Shown here: positions 29,380-41,636 of the stretch, piece after piece | Layout: every line of letters begins with the position of its first letter | How positions within the stretch are numbered: the first letter of the stretch is position 1 | NCBI GenBank assembly: GCA_907163375.1 | Contig: CAJQUW010007117.1 | Span: 1 to 64,000 of the forward strand | DNA: 64,000 nt | DNA from: Prostheceraeus crozeri | Taxonomy: Eukaryota > Platyhelminthes > Polycladida > Euryleptidae | Direction of reading: 5' to 3' | The notes under the pieces: model-generated | Database searches by the model: none | Told to the model about the DNA's origin: nothing | Seen by the model: the letters and a program-made list of their open reading frames with translations, nothing else | Translations under genes and position numbers: made by a program

Positions 29380-29670
29380 TGATATAAACTTAATAGGTCA
29401 GAAAATTCCGCATTAACTTGCTAGGTTTAGTCGGAAACTTATTTCGTCTAGTCCTAATAAACTTAGCTGGTAGCCGGGTAACTTATTAGGTTTACTGATT
29501 TCTTCAATTGAACTCTTGATAGGCCAGAAAATTCCACCTTAACTTAGTAGGTTTAGTCAGAAACTTATTAAGTCTTCTGATGCATGTTCTGTTGTTTCTT
29601 CTAGTCCTAGTAAACTTAGCTGGCAGCCGCTGGGTATTATTAGGTTTAATACTGACGTGTCTTCAATTGT
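29380..29670. repeat. Two imperfect copies of a 140-150 bp unit
   Basis: Copy 1 (about 29,380-29,515) and copy 2 (about 29,516-29,670) share AGGTTTAGTC-GAAACTTAT, TAGTCCTA-TAAACTTAGCTGG, CAGCCG and TATTAGGTTTA. They probably form part of the subterminal region of the candidate element starting at 29,305. Confidence 0.6.
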
Positions 29671-30838
29671 ACTCATAATTGCCGAAAAAGTTTTTCTTAA
29701 TCATCAATCGTTGTATAGCACATGAGAGAAGCCTTAAGCATCGGACACACAGATTTCGACAAGAGAGCAAGCGATTTGTATGATTTCACGAATCTCTGTT
29801 TACTTGTGTATGATTTATCATTTGTATTGTTTTAATACATTGATCTAGCTCATTTATCAGGTTTACGTAGTGGATTATTGGCTCATTTCATTATCTAATA
29901 AAAACAAGATTAACTTTTACATTTTGTTTAAATATTCCAAAGATAATTTAGATGTCATTCTTTTAATATTTTGATAATTAGTGACACTCTCATAATGTGT
30001 AGAATGGCGGCTTTCCACGTACTTGCTTGCTCGTGCAATCGCCTTTTGGCACACGATTGCTTACATTTTATCAGATGATAGTAAAAATATTGCAAGCTAC
30101 CTGAATTTGGATGGAAATATTCCACTTCAGCGTTATAGATAAAAATTTGTTTATGTTTTTCACCAACTTGATGTGTTTCTTAAATTCTTGCTAATTGTTC
30201 TTATCTATTAGCGCTAGTTAGCTATATATAATGTTGGAAGAGCTGATGTACAAGCTATTCATTCATCTTCTCTTTTTGAAATCTATCCCAATCTGCAGGA
30301 TGTCAGATACAATTTCATTTTGATGAATATTTAGTTAAATATGTTTTACTTGAGTTACTAATATATAATTAATATCAGATCTTATAATAAAGTTAACATT
30401 GAGTCGGTTTAATGTACATGTATACTATGTTCAATTTTCTTAGTAGTTAAACATAGTTGCGAACATTATGATCGATTTTTTGTTTATCAAATATAATGCT
30501 TTTTATATAAAAATATGTAATGCTCGTCAACCAAAATATATATTATTGTGATATAAAAACTTGTTAATAAATCGAATATTTATTGGTCTAAAGACTTACA
30601 TAAATGCAATTTATTCCGGGTTATTGAATAACAAAAAGATTTATCATAATATCGCCGTGACTTAACGATGTTAACTGCCTAAATATTCGCATTAAAAGCG
30701 TTCTTGATGGCCTAAATAGAATCTGAACGTTTAAACTATAAGTGCTAAAAGTTGATAGATTGGAAAGATTTGATCAATAAATTCAAGTAAAGGTTTACAG
30801 GATTTAGGTGTTAATTATATAATGCAAATGAAGGTAGA
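29671..30838. other. No gene recognised
   Basis: AT-rich DNA without coding signal. Confidence 0.5.
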
Positions 30839-30839
30839 C

Positions 30840-31615
30840 CCCTGTGGGAACGAATCTTGCGAAAAACTGGCGAATGTCAGCTGCAGAATATCATGCTAAA
30901 GTTCAGTCATATTTGCGGGATATTCGCTGGCGAAGTTCGCCGGCGACAATTCGCGCTCTATATGTCACCTTTTACTTTTGACTTTCTCTCTTGTTTTCTT
31001 TAGTAATCCGCCTCTACAGTCGAGGCTCTATTCTCTCCCTCACCTCCTCACTATCCCTCACATATGGCTAATCTATCTAAGATATAAGTGCAGACTATCA
31101 TTCTTTGATAATGATAAGAATATAGAGAATCCGCATATATCAATTTTCATAACATCTCTTGATATTCAATAATTTACAACAATGACAAATATTTGAACAA
31201 TATCATAGTATTTACTGCGACATTTATGGAAGACAAATACTTTTTTTAGTTTAAGCCTTCGTGAATTAAAAAAAGATCCCTTTTTATCAGATCAGACTGA
31301 GTATACAATATATTTTCATGTGAAGGTAATATACGAACATTACTACTTACCACTAATTAGTTGCTACAATATCCACGATTTCGCCGGTTGGCGAAAAATC
31401 AGCTCGCATTAGTAAACAAATATCTACCAGCTAATTATAGCAACTTTTTCGCCACCTGTCGTTTTTTAATTTTACACATGTTTTTGGATAAATGATGACC
31501 ATTTTCACATGCGGAGATAGTTTTTACACGAAAATGAACCTTTAAAAAAATTATCCACCAAATCGCTACCTCGCCAGATAATCTGTTGATATTAGCAAGA
31601 TGCGTTCCCACAGGG
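30840..31615. mobile_element. MITE-like element, CCCTGTGGGAACG ends
   Basis: Inverted ends CCCTGTGGGAACGAATCTTG and CCCTGTGGGAACGCATCTTG (right, read inward). The interior near both ends has repeated TTCGCC/GGCGAA. No target duplication is clear and no coding sequence is seen, so the superfamily is undetermined. Confidence 0.7.
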
Positions 31616-33013
31616 ACGTAACCCCGATTTCATACGGTTATTTGCACGAAACAGGCCGTAGAAATAGTAGACCTATTGTATGGCCTATATCGGACGACTA
31701 TATTTTCAAGTTCAAAAGCATTTAGTTGACCGAAGCTGTTGTGTAATGAAATTTCCATGGAGCTCTTTTTAATGGCGTCTGTCAAACATGAATGTAGCAG
31801 GCCTACAGTTTAAACTGGACTTATTACGGTAACATCAAATTCTTTTCTAGCAACACTATTATGTGTTAATACTATCATATAATGGGATGTTAACCTAGTA
31901 GGGCTAAACCATGAAAATACAGGCCATAGGCTTGTAGGCCTATGACAATAGTTGCATATTTCCAGAAATAGTTGAGATGAATAAGAGCTTTTAGTTGTCA
32001 TAACTCAGGAATTTTCACGTGACATATCTGGAACCGGGAACATGAATATTTCATGGATCTTCAAGAAATTCAATTTCTTATCTCTATAAAGTCTACTCAT
32101 GCTACGCCACAGTTGGCAAGTCCAAAGTTTTAGGATTTGAAGAAATTTTAGTTCTGTCAAACCGGGTATTTACGGGATTGTTAGATAAACCAAGATGTTG
32201 ACAAAAAATATTTCATGCAACTTAGGTAGAGAGATATCATTTAATCCATGTCTTCTAATTTGCTCTTGTGACAAACTTGTGGTTCATATTAGTTACATAT
32301 CGTTGCATTCTGGTTTTTTAAGTGATAGGCTACAATAATTTGGAAATTTAGTGACTTGAAAAAATTTTTGAATACTAGAAATGTACATAAAAAATATAAT
32401 GGATCTTATTTTTTTGTTCTTTCTAGAACTGTTAGGTATTTTTAAGATGCCACAGACTCCTTTATATATTTTTCTTCATATGTGGCGCCTCTAAAGTGTC
32501 TCAACTAAAAATCAAAATTATTAATTTCGGGACAAATATTTTCTTTTGTTGGATTATCGTGCGATATTTTAGAATATGTCATTCCTACGGAAATATTTTA
32601 GCTGCGTTCATAACCATGCATGTTGCGTTTCTTTTATCAGAATGAGATGGATACATCGATTTACTATAATAATCTGCATAAAGTAGCCTATGTCATGCAT
32701 GATGTCTTATCGTTATCACAATAGGCATATAGGCCTACTACATGATATGGTATCACTGCTACTCGATGTGTATGCCAAATAGGCCTATGTCGGGCTGCTA
32801 ATCGTCTACCAACAGGATTTCAATTTTCGCGGAGGATACGTTTTTATTCTTTGCATACTGACAACCGTGTTACTAGCCTGTTTTAATGATTGGTAGGCCT
32901 ACTTGGGTGTGCTAAGATCTGCTCTAATTGTTGTCAGTAATAGTTATTGTAATTCATTAGGCCAGGTATTTGTATTCATTAGTTCTTTTGTTTCTGTGCA
33001 TTTGGGATCTAGT
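31616..33013. other. No gene recognised
   Basis: AT-rich; several TAGGCCTA palindromes (for example 31,924; 32,720; 32,790; 32,897). Confidence 0.5.
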
Positions 33014-33850
33014 CACTGGTTGACAAAATTGCGGGAAAATTGCAATAAATTTGCGTAATAAATTACGAGGAATATACCGATGAATTGCAATTTCTTACAA
33101 TTTATTTTTTTATATTAATTTCAATTATTTTATATCACTTTCTATTACTTGCAATTGTTTTATATTTTTGGGTATGTTTATTGCAATTTCGATAAAGAAA
33201 TGTTATATTTATTGCAATGCCAAAACAAAACAATGTTCATCGGATTTCTATTAATAATTAATTCATAAGATTTTTTGTTGAAAAAAGATTTTAGACTTCA
33301 TAAAACTGCACAAAATTTCACATAAAATGGCTGAGGATCAAGGACACAGAAACATTTTACTGGAACATGATAAGTGGACAAAAATCCAATGTATGATATT
33401 GATTACCATAGAAATCGGATCTTAACGTTAGTTTTAGATAATGAGACTAGAATGGCATACAGCTGATTTTACTTGGTAAGGCTCGGTTAGGTAGCCTACC
33501 AAGTACTTCAAAGTCAATAGAGGATCACTGTTTTCCATGTTATCTTCAAATGACGACTGATTTATTCGTGGTCGTGGGACCGAACACTGAATTGTGACAC
33601 TCCGCTATTCATCAAATAGAAGCAACCGTTTAATAGGTATAGCTACAGAATATCAACAGAGATGCGTGACCACGACATTATTTATTTTGATGCAGATGTC
33701 CGTTCTAGTACATTAATAATATAGTGTCAGATTTCTATGATGATAAAACGTAACAACACCCATCCAAAATCTTAAAATCAGTTTCCAACTTTCATGTCCG
33801 TAAGTTAGGAGGAAACTAATTATACTCAAAAACAGAAGAGCAAGGCATTA

Positions 33851-35719
33851 TCAATAAAATTGAGCTATCAATGCTCGAATCGAAATCCTTTTAACAACTA
33901 CACAAGGATCCAATATGCAAGCAAAAGAAATAATGTCACACATATTGGAGTAAAATGCCAAGAAATACAAAGTCTGCTGGTTTATCATTTCCACAACATG
34001 TTCCGATACAAAGGGCAACTCCAGATTATTAAAACTGAACATTGGGACATATCGTCGTGTCAAATATTCAACATCAGCAGTAATTTCTCCATCAGAACGC
34101 CTCTCAAACTTTAAAACTTTTGCGAACTTATGTCCTTCAGCTGACTGTACTTCGTAAACAGTACTAAGACCTTTAGATTTCCTTCGGTGAGCTTCTGAGT
34201 AGAAAGGCTTGTTTCTGTAAATAACATGACCTCGGTCCACGAAGACTGTTTCATTTCGAATGTTATCTTGAAGAGAAGTAATGCGCAATAAGTCATGCTT
34301 TTTATCATAATTGTCCCGTCTCAAAAATGTGCTGCCACGCTTAATCAGCATCACTTTCTCACAAATTTGTTTCAAAATTGCTGTGTTACCATGAATGAAA
34401 AGTTCGAAATTCCAAAATTGGTGTTCAAATGAGAACATGGATCCAAAAGGTAAAGCACCAAATTTTTCACACTGGTCGGCTAAGTGAAGAAGCAAATGCA
34501 TATTCATAGTACATATGTTCACATCGTACAATGTCTTTAACCTGGAGTGAAAATAATCGAAAATATCACGGATACGAACATGTCGAGACCTCGCCTCTGG
34601 TGAGTAACAATATCTAGAAGCTATCACAAAAGCTAGAAAATGAAATGCATACTCTTTACATGATTTATGAAATAGAGACACATATATTGTAGGAATACTA
34701 TAATAAAACAGGTAACATAGAAAGTCACGTGCTTTCCAAAAACTAAGTTCATTTAAAGATCTTGGTCGCTGCAGGAATTGAGGTATGAGAATTCGATCAG
34801 CTAATTGATCATAGTATGATACATGCCTTCCCAGAAAAAAGCACATCGAAAGGATGACGAATCAACCAACTTAGCAAAAAGAAGTTTCGAACAATTCTCG
34901 AATAGTAAATGTAACGGATCTAATAAGATGTGGGAAGGTATCTTTAGAAATGGCTGTAAACATGAAAGTCCTTTAACACCAAACACTGGCTCTCCGTTAG
35001 TTGAGCAATTTGACTGCATTCAGAATATGATGAATCTGATCTTAAATCAATAACTCCACCATACTTCCTGCTATAACCCCTTCCTATCTTGGTAACCGTA
35101 CCTGGTGCACAACGAAATATGCGTCCGAAACGTCCGTTGTACTGATGATGACTTAATACACTTGCGAGGGCTGGCAGATCGAAAACTGCCGTGTGAATGA
35201 TGACCTTAAAATCCACCATTGAATTTTGCACATTAAAAGTTGTTACTTGTGAAAGTAATGGATGTTTCAAATTTTCAGTCACAAAACGATTCCAATCAGG
35301 TTTAGTGCTACTCAACCACAATCCAAACAGTAAGATATTTTCTTTTTTCGATCTGATGTACAGAGGAAGATCTAGAATGGTAGCATGGAGAGGCCACAAG
35401 GACATCTTTTTGAACCGGAAAGGTTGCCCTCCGTCGGTCGATAAGTGCAAATGCAAAACAATTGGATCTCGTAGATCTAAGTCATCGGATGAGCACAACA
35501 CGTCACCATTTTCCAATTTCAGTATTTCGCGGTAGGTCAGAAGGCTGTCGAAATGAACATCCAGCACACACTTTAATTGGGAGTGCAGATCGAATACAGC
35601 CATTTCCCAATCAGGTTCAACCAGCAACTCAAAGCCGGGTCCATCTTCATGAAGTGCACGCTGTACCACCCGTTTCATAGATCTCCACGTGAGCCGTTCA
35701 TGAACCATGTCCATAACCT
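33851..35719 (-). pseudogene. TNP2-like (EnSpm) transposase, 3' exons, frameshifted
   Basis: Preceded by an acceptor ATGCTTTTCAG at 35,720. The exon has VMDMVHERLTWRSMKRVVQ, then HLHLSTDGGQPFRFKKMSLW-PLHATILDLP and LLFGLWLSSTKPDWNRFVTE, the D-G-x-x-x-[FW]-...-WPL block of TNP2 transposases. A frameshift near 34,980 leads to FGVKGLSCLQPFLKIPSHIL and LDPLHLLFENCSKLLF. Another near 34,850 leads to the DUF4218-like region: NICTMNMHLLLHLADQCEKF, GALPFGSMFSFEHQFWNFEL and FIHGNTAILKQICEK. The end at 33,851 is open-framed. The domain order matches animal EnSpm transposases, but the two shifts make it non-functional. Confidence 0.8.
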
Positions 35720-37018
35720 GAAAAGCATACAAGAGTAGTAAATAAAGCTACATCATAACAATTTTATACACGTACATCATAACAGATAAGTATATAGGCT
35801 CACTGCCCTTGTAATCTCTAAGCAGCGTGACAGTCATGGTTATACATGCACACCGGTATTAGCCTATAAACCTACAAACAACCAAACATTTTCAAGCATC
35901 ATGCCTACATCAAGATACTCGTATATGTACCACATTCAAGAGAAGCTGAATTGGCCTACTTTTCAGGTTTCCTATACAATATTGGTTACTTCAATTTTCT
36001 GCTTGATACGACATAATGATCACTTGCATGTTCGCAACATTATCTATTGATTTCAGAAATGTTGTCTGTCATTTTAGACCAAATATGAAATGAACGGCAA
36101 GTGAACGGGATGAACTAAATCATGAACGTGAACTGATGATCGTGAACGTGATATTTAAGAAATTTTGAACTTGAACTGAACGGCGTTCAAAAATTTGGAG
36201 ATGAACGCGAACTGAACCCCGTTCGTATTTTTCTTGAACTTGTCACTCACTGCATGTTAGTACCGGTATACATCTACGCACTTACATTGTACATGTGTAT
36301 AGGTGCACATTGAAAAAATTCATCGACATAACGTTATAAAATCGACAACTGAATATCCTATTTATTAAGATCAACACCAATATCGTTTAGTACGATCAGA
36401 TTAATCTTTTCTTTCAAGTTTAAGTCACAAGATATAGAAAACAGATTTGATCTGAACGCATCAGCATTTGAAGTTAATCCAGGATCATTACTATGTCACG
36501 GTCGTGGTGGATAAAATTTTTGATGCTGAGGGTATTCATCAGATTCGTAGTTTTTATTACTCGTTAAATGTGAACATTCTTGTGCAGTCACCACCCCTCC
36601 TGTCTCGATAAGGACTTCTTTGATTCCGATAACTTCAGTCAAATTAAAGTAGATAGATTTCCGACAGCAACATTTTTTGGTTAAGTTAACAATATATGTA
36701 AATTGTGTTTTACTTTCGAAAACCTAAAACTAATACTCTGAAAGAATAAGACTATCATAGCATTATCATTCCGCAGCAAAGCTGATGTCTTCACTTTTAG
36801 TCATGTTGTTTCCCTCCTACTACAGTTCCTGACCGATCAGATAGTTGCTTCTTACTTCAAAGGCATTTACAGATTGAACATCGAGAATTTATAGAATGAT
36901 AGAGAATAATACTGATGTAATAAATTTGAACATTTTTCATTATAGTACATACATACGAGTATATACATACTCGTAGAAGCACGCGCTACTTATTAAATGA
37001 ATCCGTTTGTTTGCTCAC

Positions 37019-37341
37019 CTCCAGAATAGAAGGCAGCTACAGATATGTTTTCGACGATCACCATTAACATGAGAGCAATATAAACAACTAGCACCTTGTC
37101 ACCCTTAGGGGCAGTCTCACTTTCAGAATCAGAGTGTTCCATGTCCCAAAATTCATGTTCCTCATCATTCCATTCCAAATCATCACAGTAGAATTCTCCT
37201 TCGATATCGTTATCATTGTCTTGTCCAAGGTCAACATAACTTTCCATATTTCCGTCAATACAGATGTCATTTCCTTCATCACTTTCGTTTACATTATTGT
37301 TAGATATCAAAGATGTTGATGTTCCATCGGAATCACTGAAT
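37019..37341 (-). CDS. Acidic upstream exon of the EnSpm gene
   Basis: Bounded by an acceptor TTTTTATTTCAG (37,342) and a donor GGAG-GTGAGC (37,018). The frame is open throughout: SDSDGTSTSLISNNNVNESD, many Asp/Glu (GQDNDNDIEGEFYCDDLEWN; EHEFWDMEHSDSESE), then a hydrophobic VLVVYIALMLMVIVENISVA. In TNP2-type transposases an acidic N-terminal part is followed by a hydrophobic L-x-x-W/I-x-x-x-x-x-I segment, which fits this exon. It probably splices to the exon starting at 35,719. Confidence 0.5.
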
Positions 37342-39749
37342 CTGAAATAAAAAGGGTAAAAATATTCTATCCCATTATCCAAAACCAAATGTAGACAAAT
37401 GTTTGAAGGGTAAAAATGGACCACGAAAGTAACAGATCCATTATCCTTTCAATTTTTAGAACCTATGTGGGGTAGGACCTACACTTTGGGAGGTAGAATG
37501 CGTCCATGAAAATATTTGAAATAAAGTTTATGTACTCGATTTTAAGTAAATGAAAAAATAGCCGTAGGATCTTTTTTTGATTTTTTTTACTTTTAGCAAA
37601 TCTCTCCTCTAGGGAAATCGACAGCGTTTCAGAACTTCAAATACACGTGGCCACTTATCTGTTCTTAAATATAATGACCAATCGGATTCAAAAGTAGTAG
37701 GAAATCTTAACAAATCGGATTAATACTCGTAGGTAAATAATGATAATAGGTCTATAATTTTGGAGGGATTCATGGAAAATACTTTATAAATGAGTTTAGA
37801 GGTAGGAGACTCGGTTTTTTGAATAGACTATCAAGATTTTCGGCCTATTTTTGAATCATGTCATTTAAGTTCTAACTCTTATTTCATAATACCGGGTAGC
37901 CCTAGTAGCTACAAGGGATCGAATTGTACAGTAAGATAGCCTAATAGCCCTACTATAAGCACAGTAGAAAAATGTGTGGGAGACACGATAATTGCGATTG
38001 TTTTAGGGTTATTTGGGTAGTTTACATAATTCAAGTTAACCGGTATGCGGGATGTAATGGACTAAGCTGGAAGCCTTAGGTATCTTATAATCTTTTCCTC
38101 TTGTCGTAGGCTTTTACATGTGATAGGCACACATTCAGCATTTCAGTAGGCCTTCATATTCACGTTTAAATAACCTAAACAAGCTAGTAAATAATTTCTG
38201 TATAATTAGTAGCTCCAAGAACAAACCCGCTTTTTTACGAAGCATCTAGGCCTACATGTAGAGCGTATTAAGTTAGGTATACCTTCTAAAGAAAATACAG
38301 GTACCTAACTTCTCGTAGACTCGTTTACTGATTCGTCTAACTGATGTTGAGTGAGACATAAAGGTAGACATAATTACATATGTGGTAGGCCCTGGGAAAG
38401 TTACATCCCTCGAGCATGGGTGGTACGCCGGTACGTAGTTGATTGGCTGAGATTGCCTATTCTTCCCTATGTGTAATAGGAAATGAATGCTAAAGAATAG
38501 TTTTTAACTTCTTTTCGCCGTGCGTGAGTCGAATAAACCTTCAAGATAACTTTCTAATAACTCTCGTCTACCGAACTCGAGTTTTGATTTTGATGGACAT
38601 GGCGAGCGACATGTCGAGGCCACCAGGTCTTCACTTTTCTCCTCCCTTAAACATATTCCTACCTATCCAATGCAATTTATAATATGAATAATACAGGTTA
38701 TTAAAATGCGACTCTTACTGTTTCGAGTCTCAATTCAAATAATTATTAACCATAATTCTACATTCTAAAGGTACAACATAACATTATAATACATAATTCA
38801 AGGGTATTCCGGGGTATTCAAAGAAATATGTTACATAAATAATTATCAATGGTTGAAATTTATGCGAACGTTGAATATTATTTATGTCTTATTCACAGAC
38901 TATTTCGCTCAATGGCTAATCACACAAAAAACGATGCGACAGACGTGTAGTTAATTTGAAAGAACAGGAGCGTAAGTTTTGCAGTTCTCACTCGTCGAAG
39001 ACAGCAAATTCTAATTTCATTATCCATTGAAAGCCGTCGGCGTATTCTCATTGGTCTATTATCAAATTTAAGCCAATTAAAAAGGAGCGCTGACTCTTTC
39101 GTATGATTAAGTTTGTCACTTGCGTTGAATGTTTCATTCCATTTCTGATCTGAAGAGCATTTCAAATGTCCCTTAATTCACAAATGATATCTAGATCCTT
39201 GATTTACGCTTCAAGCATAACTTTTCATTGCTCTAGAACTCAAAACCAATTATATATATATTAATTTTCTGCTCAGTGAAATCCATCACATGTACAGAAA
39301 TGTTAAAGTTTCACAAGTTAAAATCAACGAATGATGATTGAGATGGAGCACGTGATTCTCAAATCAACGCTCTGCTAGTTTCCCATATGCTAATGTTAAT
39401 GAATGTGAATGAGAAATGAAGACTTTGATGGGGTGGGTGATAGGGGAATAATTGATGAATCTTAATTGCTGAAGAAGTGGATGGATGGAGCACCCGCTGA
39501 ATGTCACTCATTGTTAACTTGCTTACGTCATTAAGCTGACATTGAGATGTTACAACTGCATTGCAATGAATTCCAAAAGTTGAGTGATACGGTCATTTTA
39601 AGTCAGTAAGAGCCTATCGAAATGTTATGCGTCTTATAATACGGGCGTAAAATAATAAGTCACCGCACCTACAGACAATCTGATTCATACATTCTAACCA
39701 TATTCTAAGTCATTGATCTCTTTGAGCGCCATCTACAATACTTAAGTAA
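37342..39749. other. Interior and 5' non-coding part of the EnSpm element
   Basis: No domain recognised; contains TAGGCCTA-like palindromes (38,249) and short AT-rich repeats. Confidence 0.45.
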
Positions 39750-40324
39750 AATTGCATTTCATATGATTTTATTGCAATAGATATAACTTTCAGAAACTGC
39801 AATTTTTCAGTTTATATATAAATTGTAATAGTTTTATATCATCAAATTATAAATTGCACTATTTCTGTATTATCACATATATATTGCAATTTTTCCGCAA
39901 TTTTGTCAACCAGTGGTAGAAGACATTTTTTAGATTTTTACTCATTTGGTCTTCTGTGATAACTGCTAGCTCAACTGCAAGCGAACGGCTATTAACAGCA
40001 ATTGTAAGTGCTGCATCGTAGGTACCTTTTAGTGTCTTGGCTTTATAATTGGACGCAAGTGCTGCAGTCGAGCTCCAGGTGAACCTATATGAGGAAGACT
40101 GAAATAATCAGAGAAAACCTAGTGGGAATCTTAAGTAGTCTAGGCTAACCTATGAAGTTGACCGAAGTAATCCGAGGAAATATAGTGGGATTTCGAAATA
40201 GTCCAGACAAACTTAATAGGTAGACCGAAGTAATCAGAGAAAACCACATAGGTACTTGGCAAGTTTTTATGCGGTACAGTACAAAGTAGCAAGCTTAGTA
40301 AGTTTGTCAGGTATTTTTTTCTCG

Positions 40325-40600
40325 GGTTACTACATCCGGATGCATTATTTTGGACCTGCATCTGACATGTAGATGCATCCGGATGCATAATTTTGGGCAT
40401 GCATTTGGCATATAGATACATCCTAGAATGCATCTAGGGATGAATCCTGGAATGCATCCGGATGCATTATTTTGAGCATGCATCTGGTATATAGATGCAT
40501 CAGAGATTGCATCTAGGGATGAATCCTGGAATGCATCTGGATGCATTAATTTGGGCATGCATTGGAGGAGGGATGCATCCCAGAAAGCATCTTAATAGTT
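40325..40600. repeat. Minisatellite of about 100 bp rich in ATGCAT
   Basis: At least two full and two partial units sharing GATGCATCCGGATGCAT, TTTTGGGCATGCAT, TAGATGCATC and GGGATGAATCCTGGAATGC. Each unit contains four or five ATGCAT palindromes. On the minus strand it stays open as GCIPGFIPRCILGCIYMP-like text, which is a by-product of the repeat. Confidence 0.8.
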
Positions 40601-41636
40601 GGTCGACTTTTGATTTTAAACTAAGACCAGTAAGCATTCTACTTGCAAAATTTCGTTTGAATTGATGCTGTCAATCCAAATTCAGAGGCGTCGATATGAT
40701 GACGAGGCGTCAATGTGATGACAGAAAAAGTTATGGACAGCTACACATAGGCCTATATGCTGCTGAAGAAACAAAGCCAAGCTCAAGAAGCTGTCAATAA
40801 GATCTCAACTTTTCCTTGAAGACTTGCACTAATAGGCTATAGTTCATAAAATTTCCTTAATTAATTTGCTTGTTAGCAAATATTCATTCCTTCTGATATC
40901 CAACTTGTTTCATACTTATAGGGGTTGATCATGTCGGTATATTGAAATTGGCAAAAATTTAGCTTTTTCAAAACTGTTCAAATACTTTTTTGGACCGTAG
41001 AAACGTTATCTCCGCAAAAAACTGAATATTTTGATATGTAAAATTTTCACTAGATACTTTTTGAGTCGACACTCTACATACATATAATTAGGCCTACTAT
41101 GACAATTGGTATTCTTGAAAAAATGATTGATTTGTTCAGATGAATGTGCACGAGCATCAGTAATAGAAAATTGATGCTTTTAGCTTTATTTTAAAAGGGG
41201 TTATTGCAAAAAACCCTGAAAATCGGTGGGGGAGGCAGGACTGATATGGGCACCCTAAAGGGCTTTCTGAAATGTTTTCAAGTGTTTCTTTTCATCCCGG
41301 ACCAACTCACGTGGAAAGCGAGCGGATCAGTCCTCCTCCCCGGATAGTTAAACTGATAGCTCCAACATCCCCTGATCGCTAGATATTCCATCGCTTCATT
41401 TTATTTTATTTGAGCACCTGTTCATGATTTATTCTTGATTTGTGAGTAAGAAAGAACAGCAAATACATTGAGTAGGCTACATGTGAATGGTTTATTTCAG
41501 TGAAACTTTAGATAAAGAAGTTGATTACAAAATACAGGAAATATCTTGCCACATAAAAGGAAATGTATGTTACATAATTGCCCCGAAGTATGAAAATATC
41601 AAATATAAATGCCTGATCATGTGTATGTCAGGAATA
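40601..41636. other. 3' flank of HPF1, no other gene
   Basis: Non-coding. AATAAA for the minus-strand HPF1 transcript lies at about 41,494-41,499 (minus strand), roughly 140 bp beyond the HPF1 stop. A TGGGCACCCTAAA block at 41,248 is repeated at 58,598. Confidence 0.5.

Larger units (their letters stand above)
33014..39915 (-). mobile_element. EnSpm/CACTA element, CACTG ends
   Basis: Inverted ends CACTGGTTGACAAAATTGCG at both sides (33,014 and, inverted, 39,915), matching for about 33 bp with one or two differences. Subterminal regions are full of short repeats TTGCAAT and TTTTATAT (33,050-33,240 and 39,750-39,900), typical of CACTA elements. The flanks share GT only. It carries a minus-strand TNP2-like transposase gene in several exons. 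Length 6.9 kb. Confidence 0.85.
29305..40326. mobile_element. Candidate large element with CCCGAGAAAAAAA ends
   Basis: CCCGAGAAAAAAACC (29,305) and its inverted match ending at 40,326 share a further AAACTTACTAA. Inside both ends are families of short repeats with AAACTTA / AGGTTTA or TTCGGTC / TCTGATTA, like subterminal repeats. The only common flank is TT. The enclosed DNA contains a miniature element and a complete EnSpm element. If real, it is the outermost of a nest; no transposase of its own is identified. Confidence 0.4.

Noticed and set aside
34823..35680. Plus-strand frames opposite the EnSpm transposase
   Set aside because: The minus strand holds the TNP2/DUF4218 motifs; these are complements.
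40140..40558. Minus-strand frames with GCIPGFIPRCI repeats
   Set aside because: Product of the ATGCAT minisatellite, not a gene.
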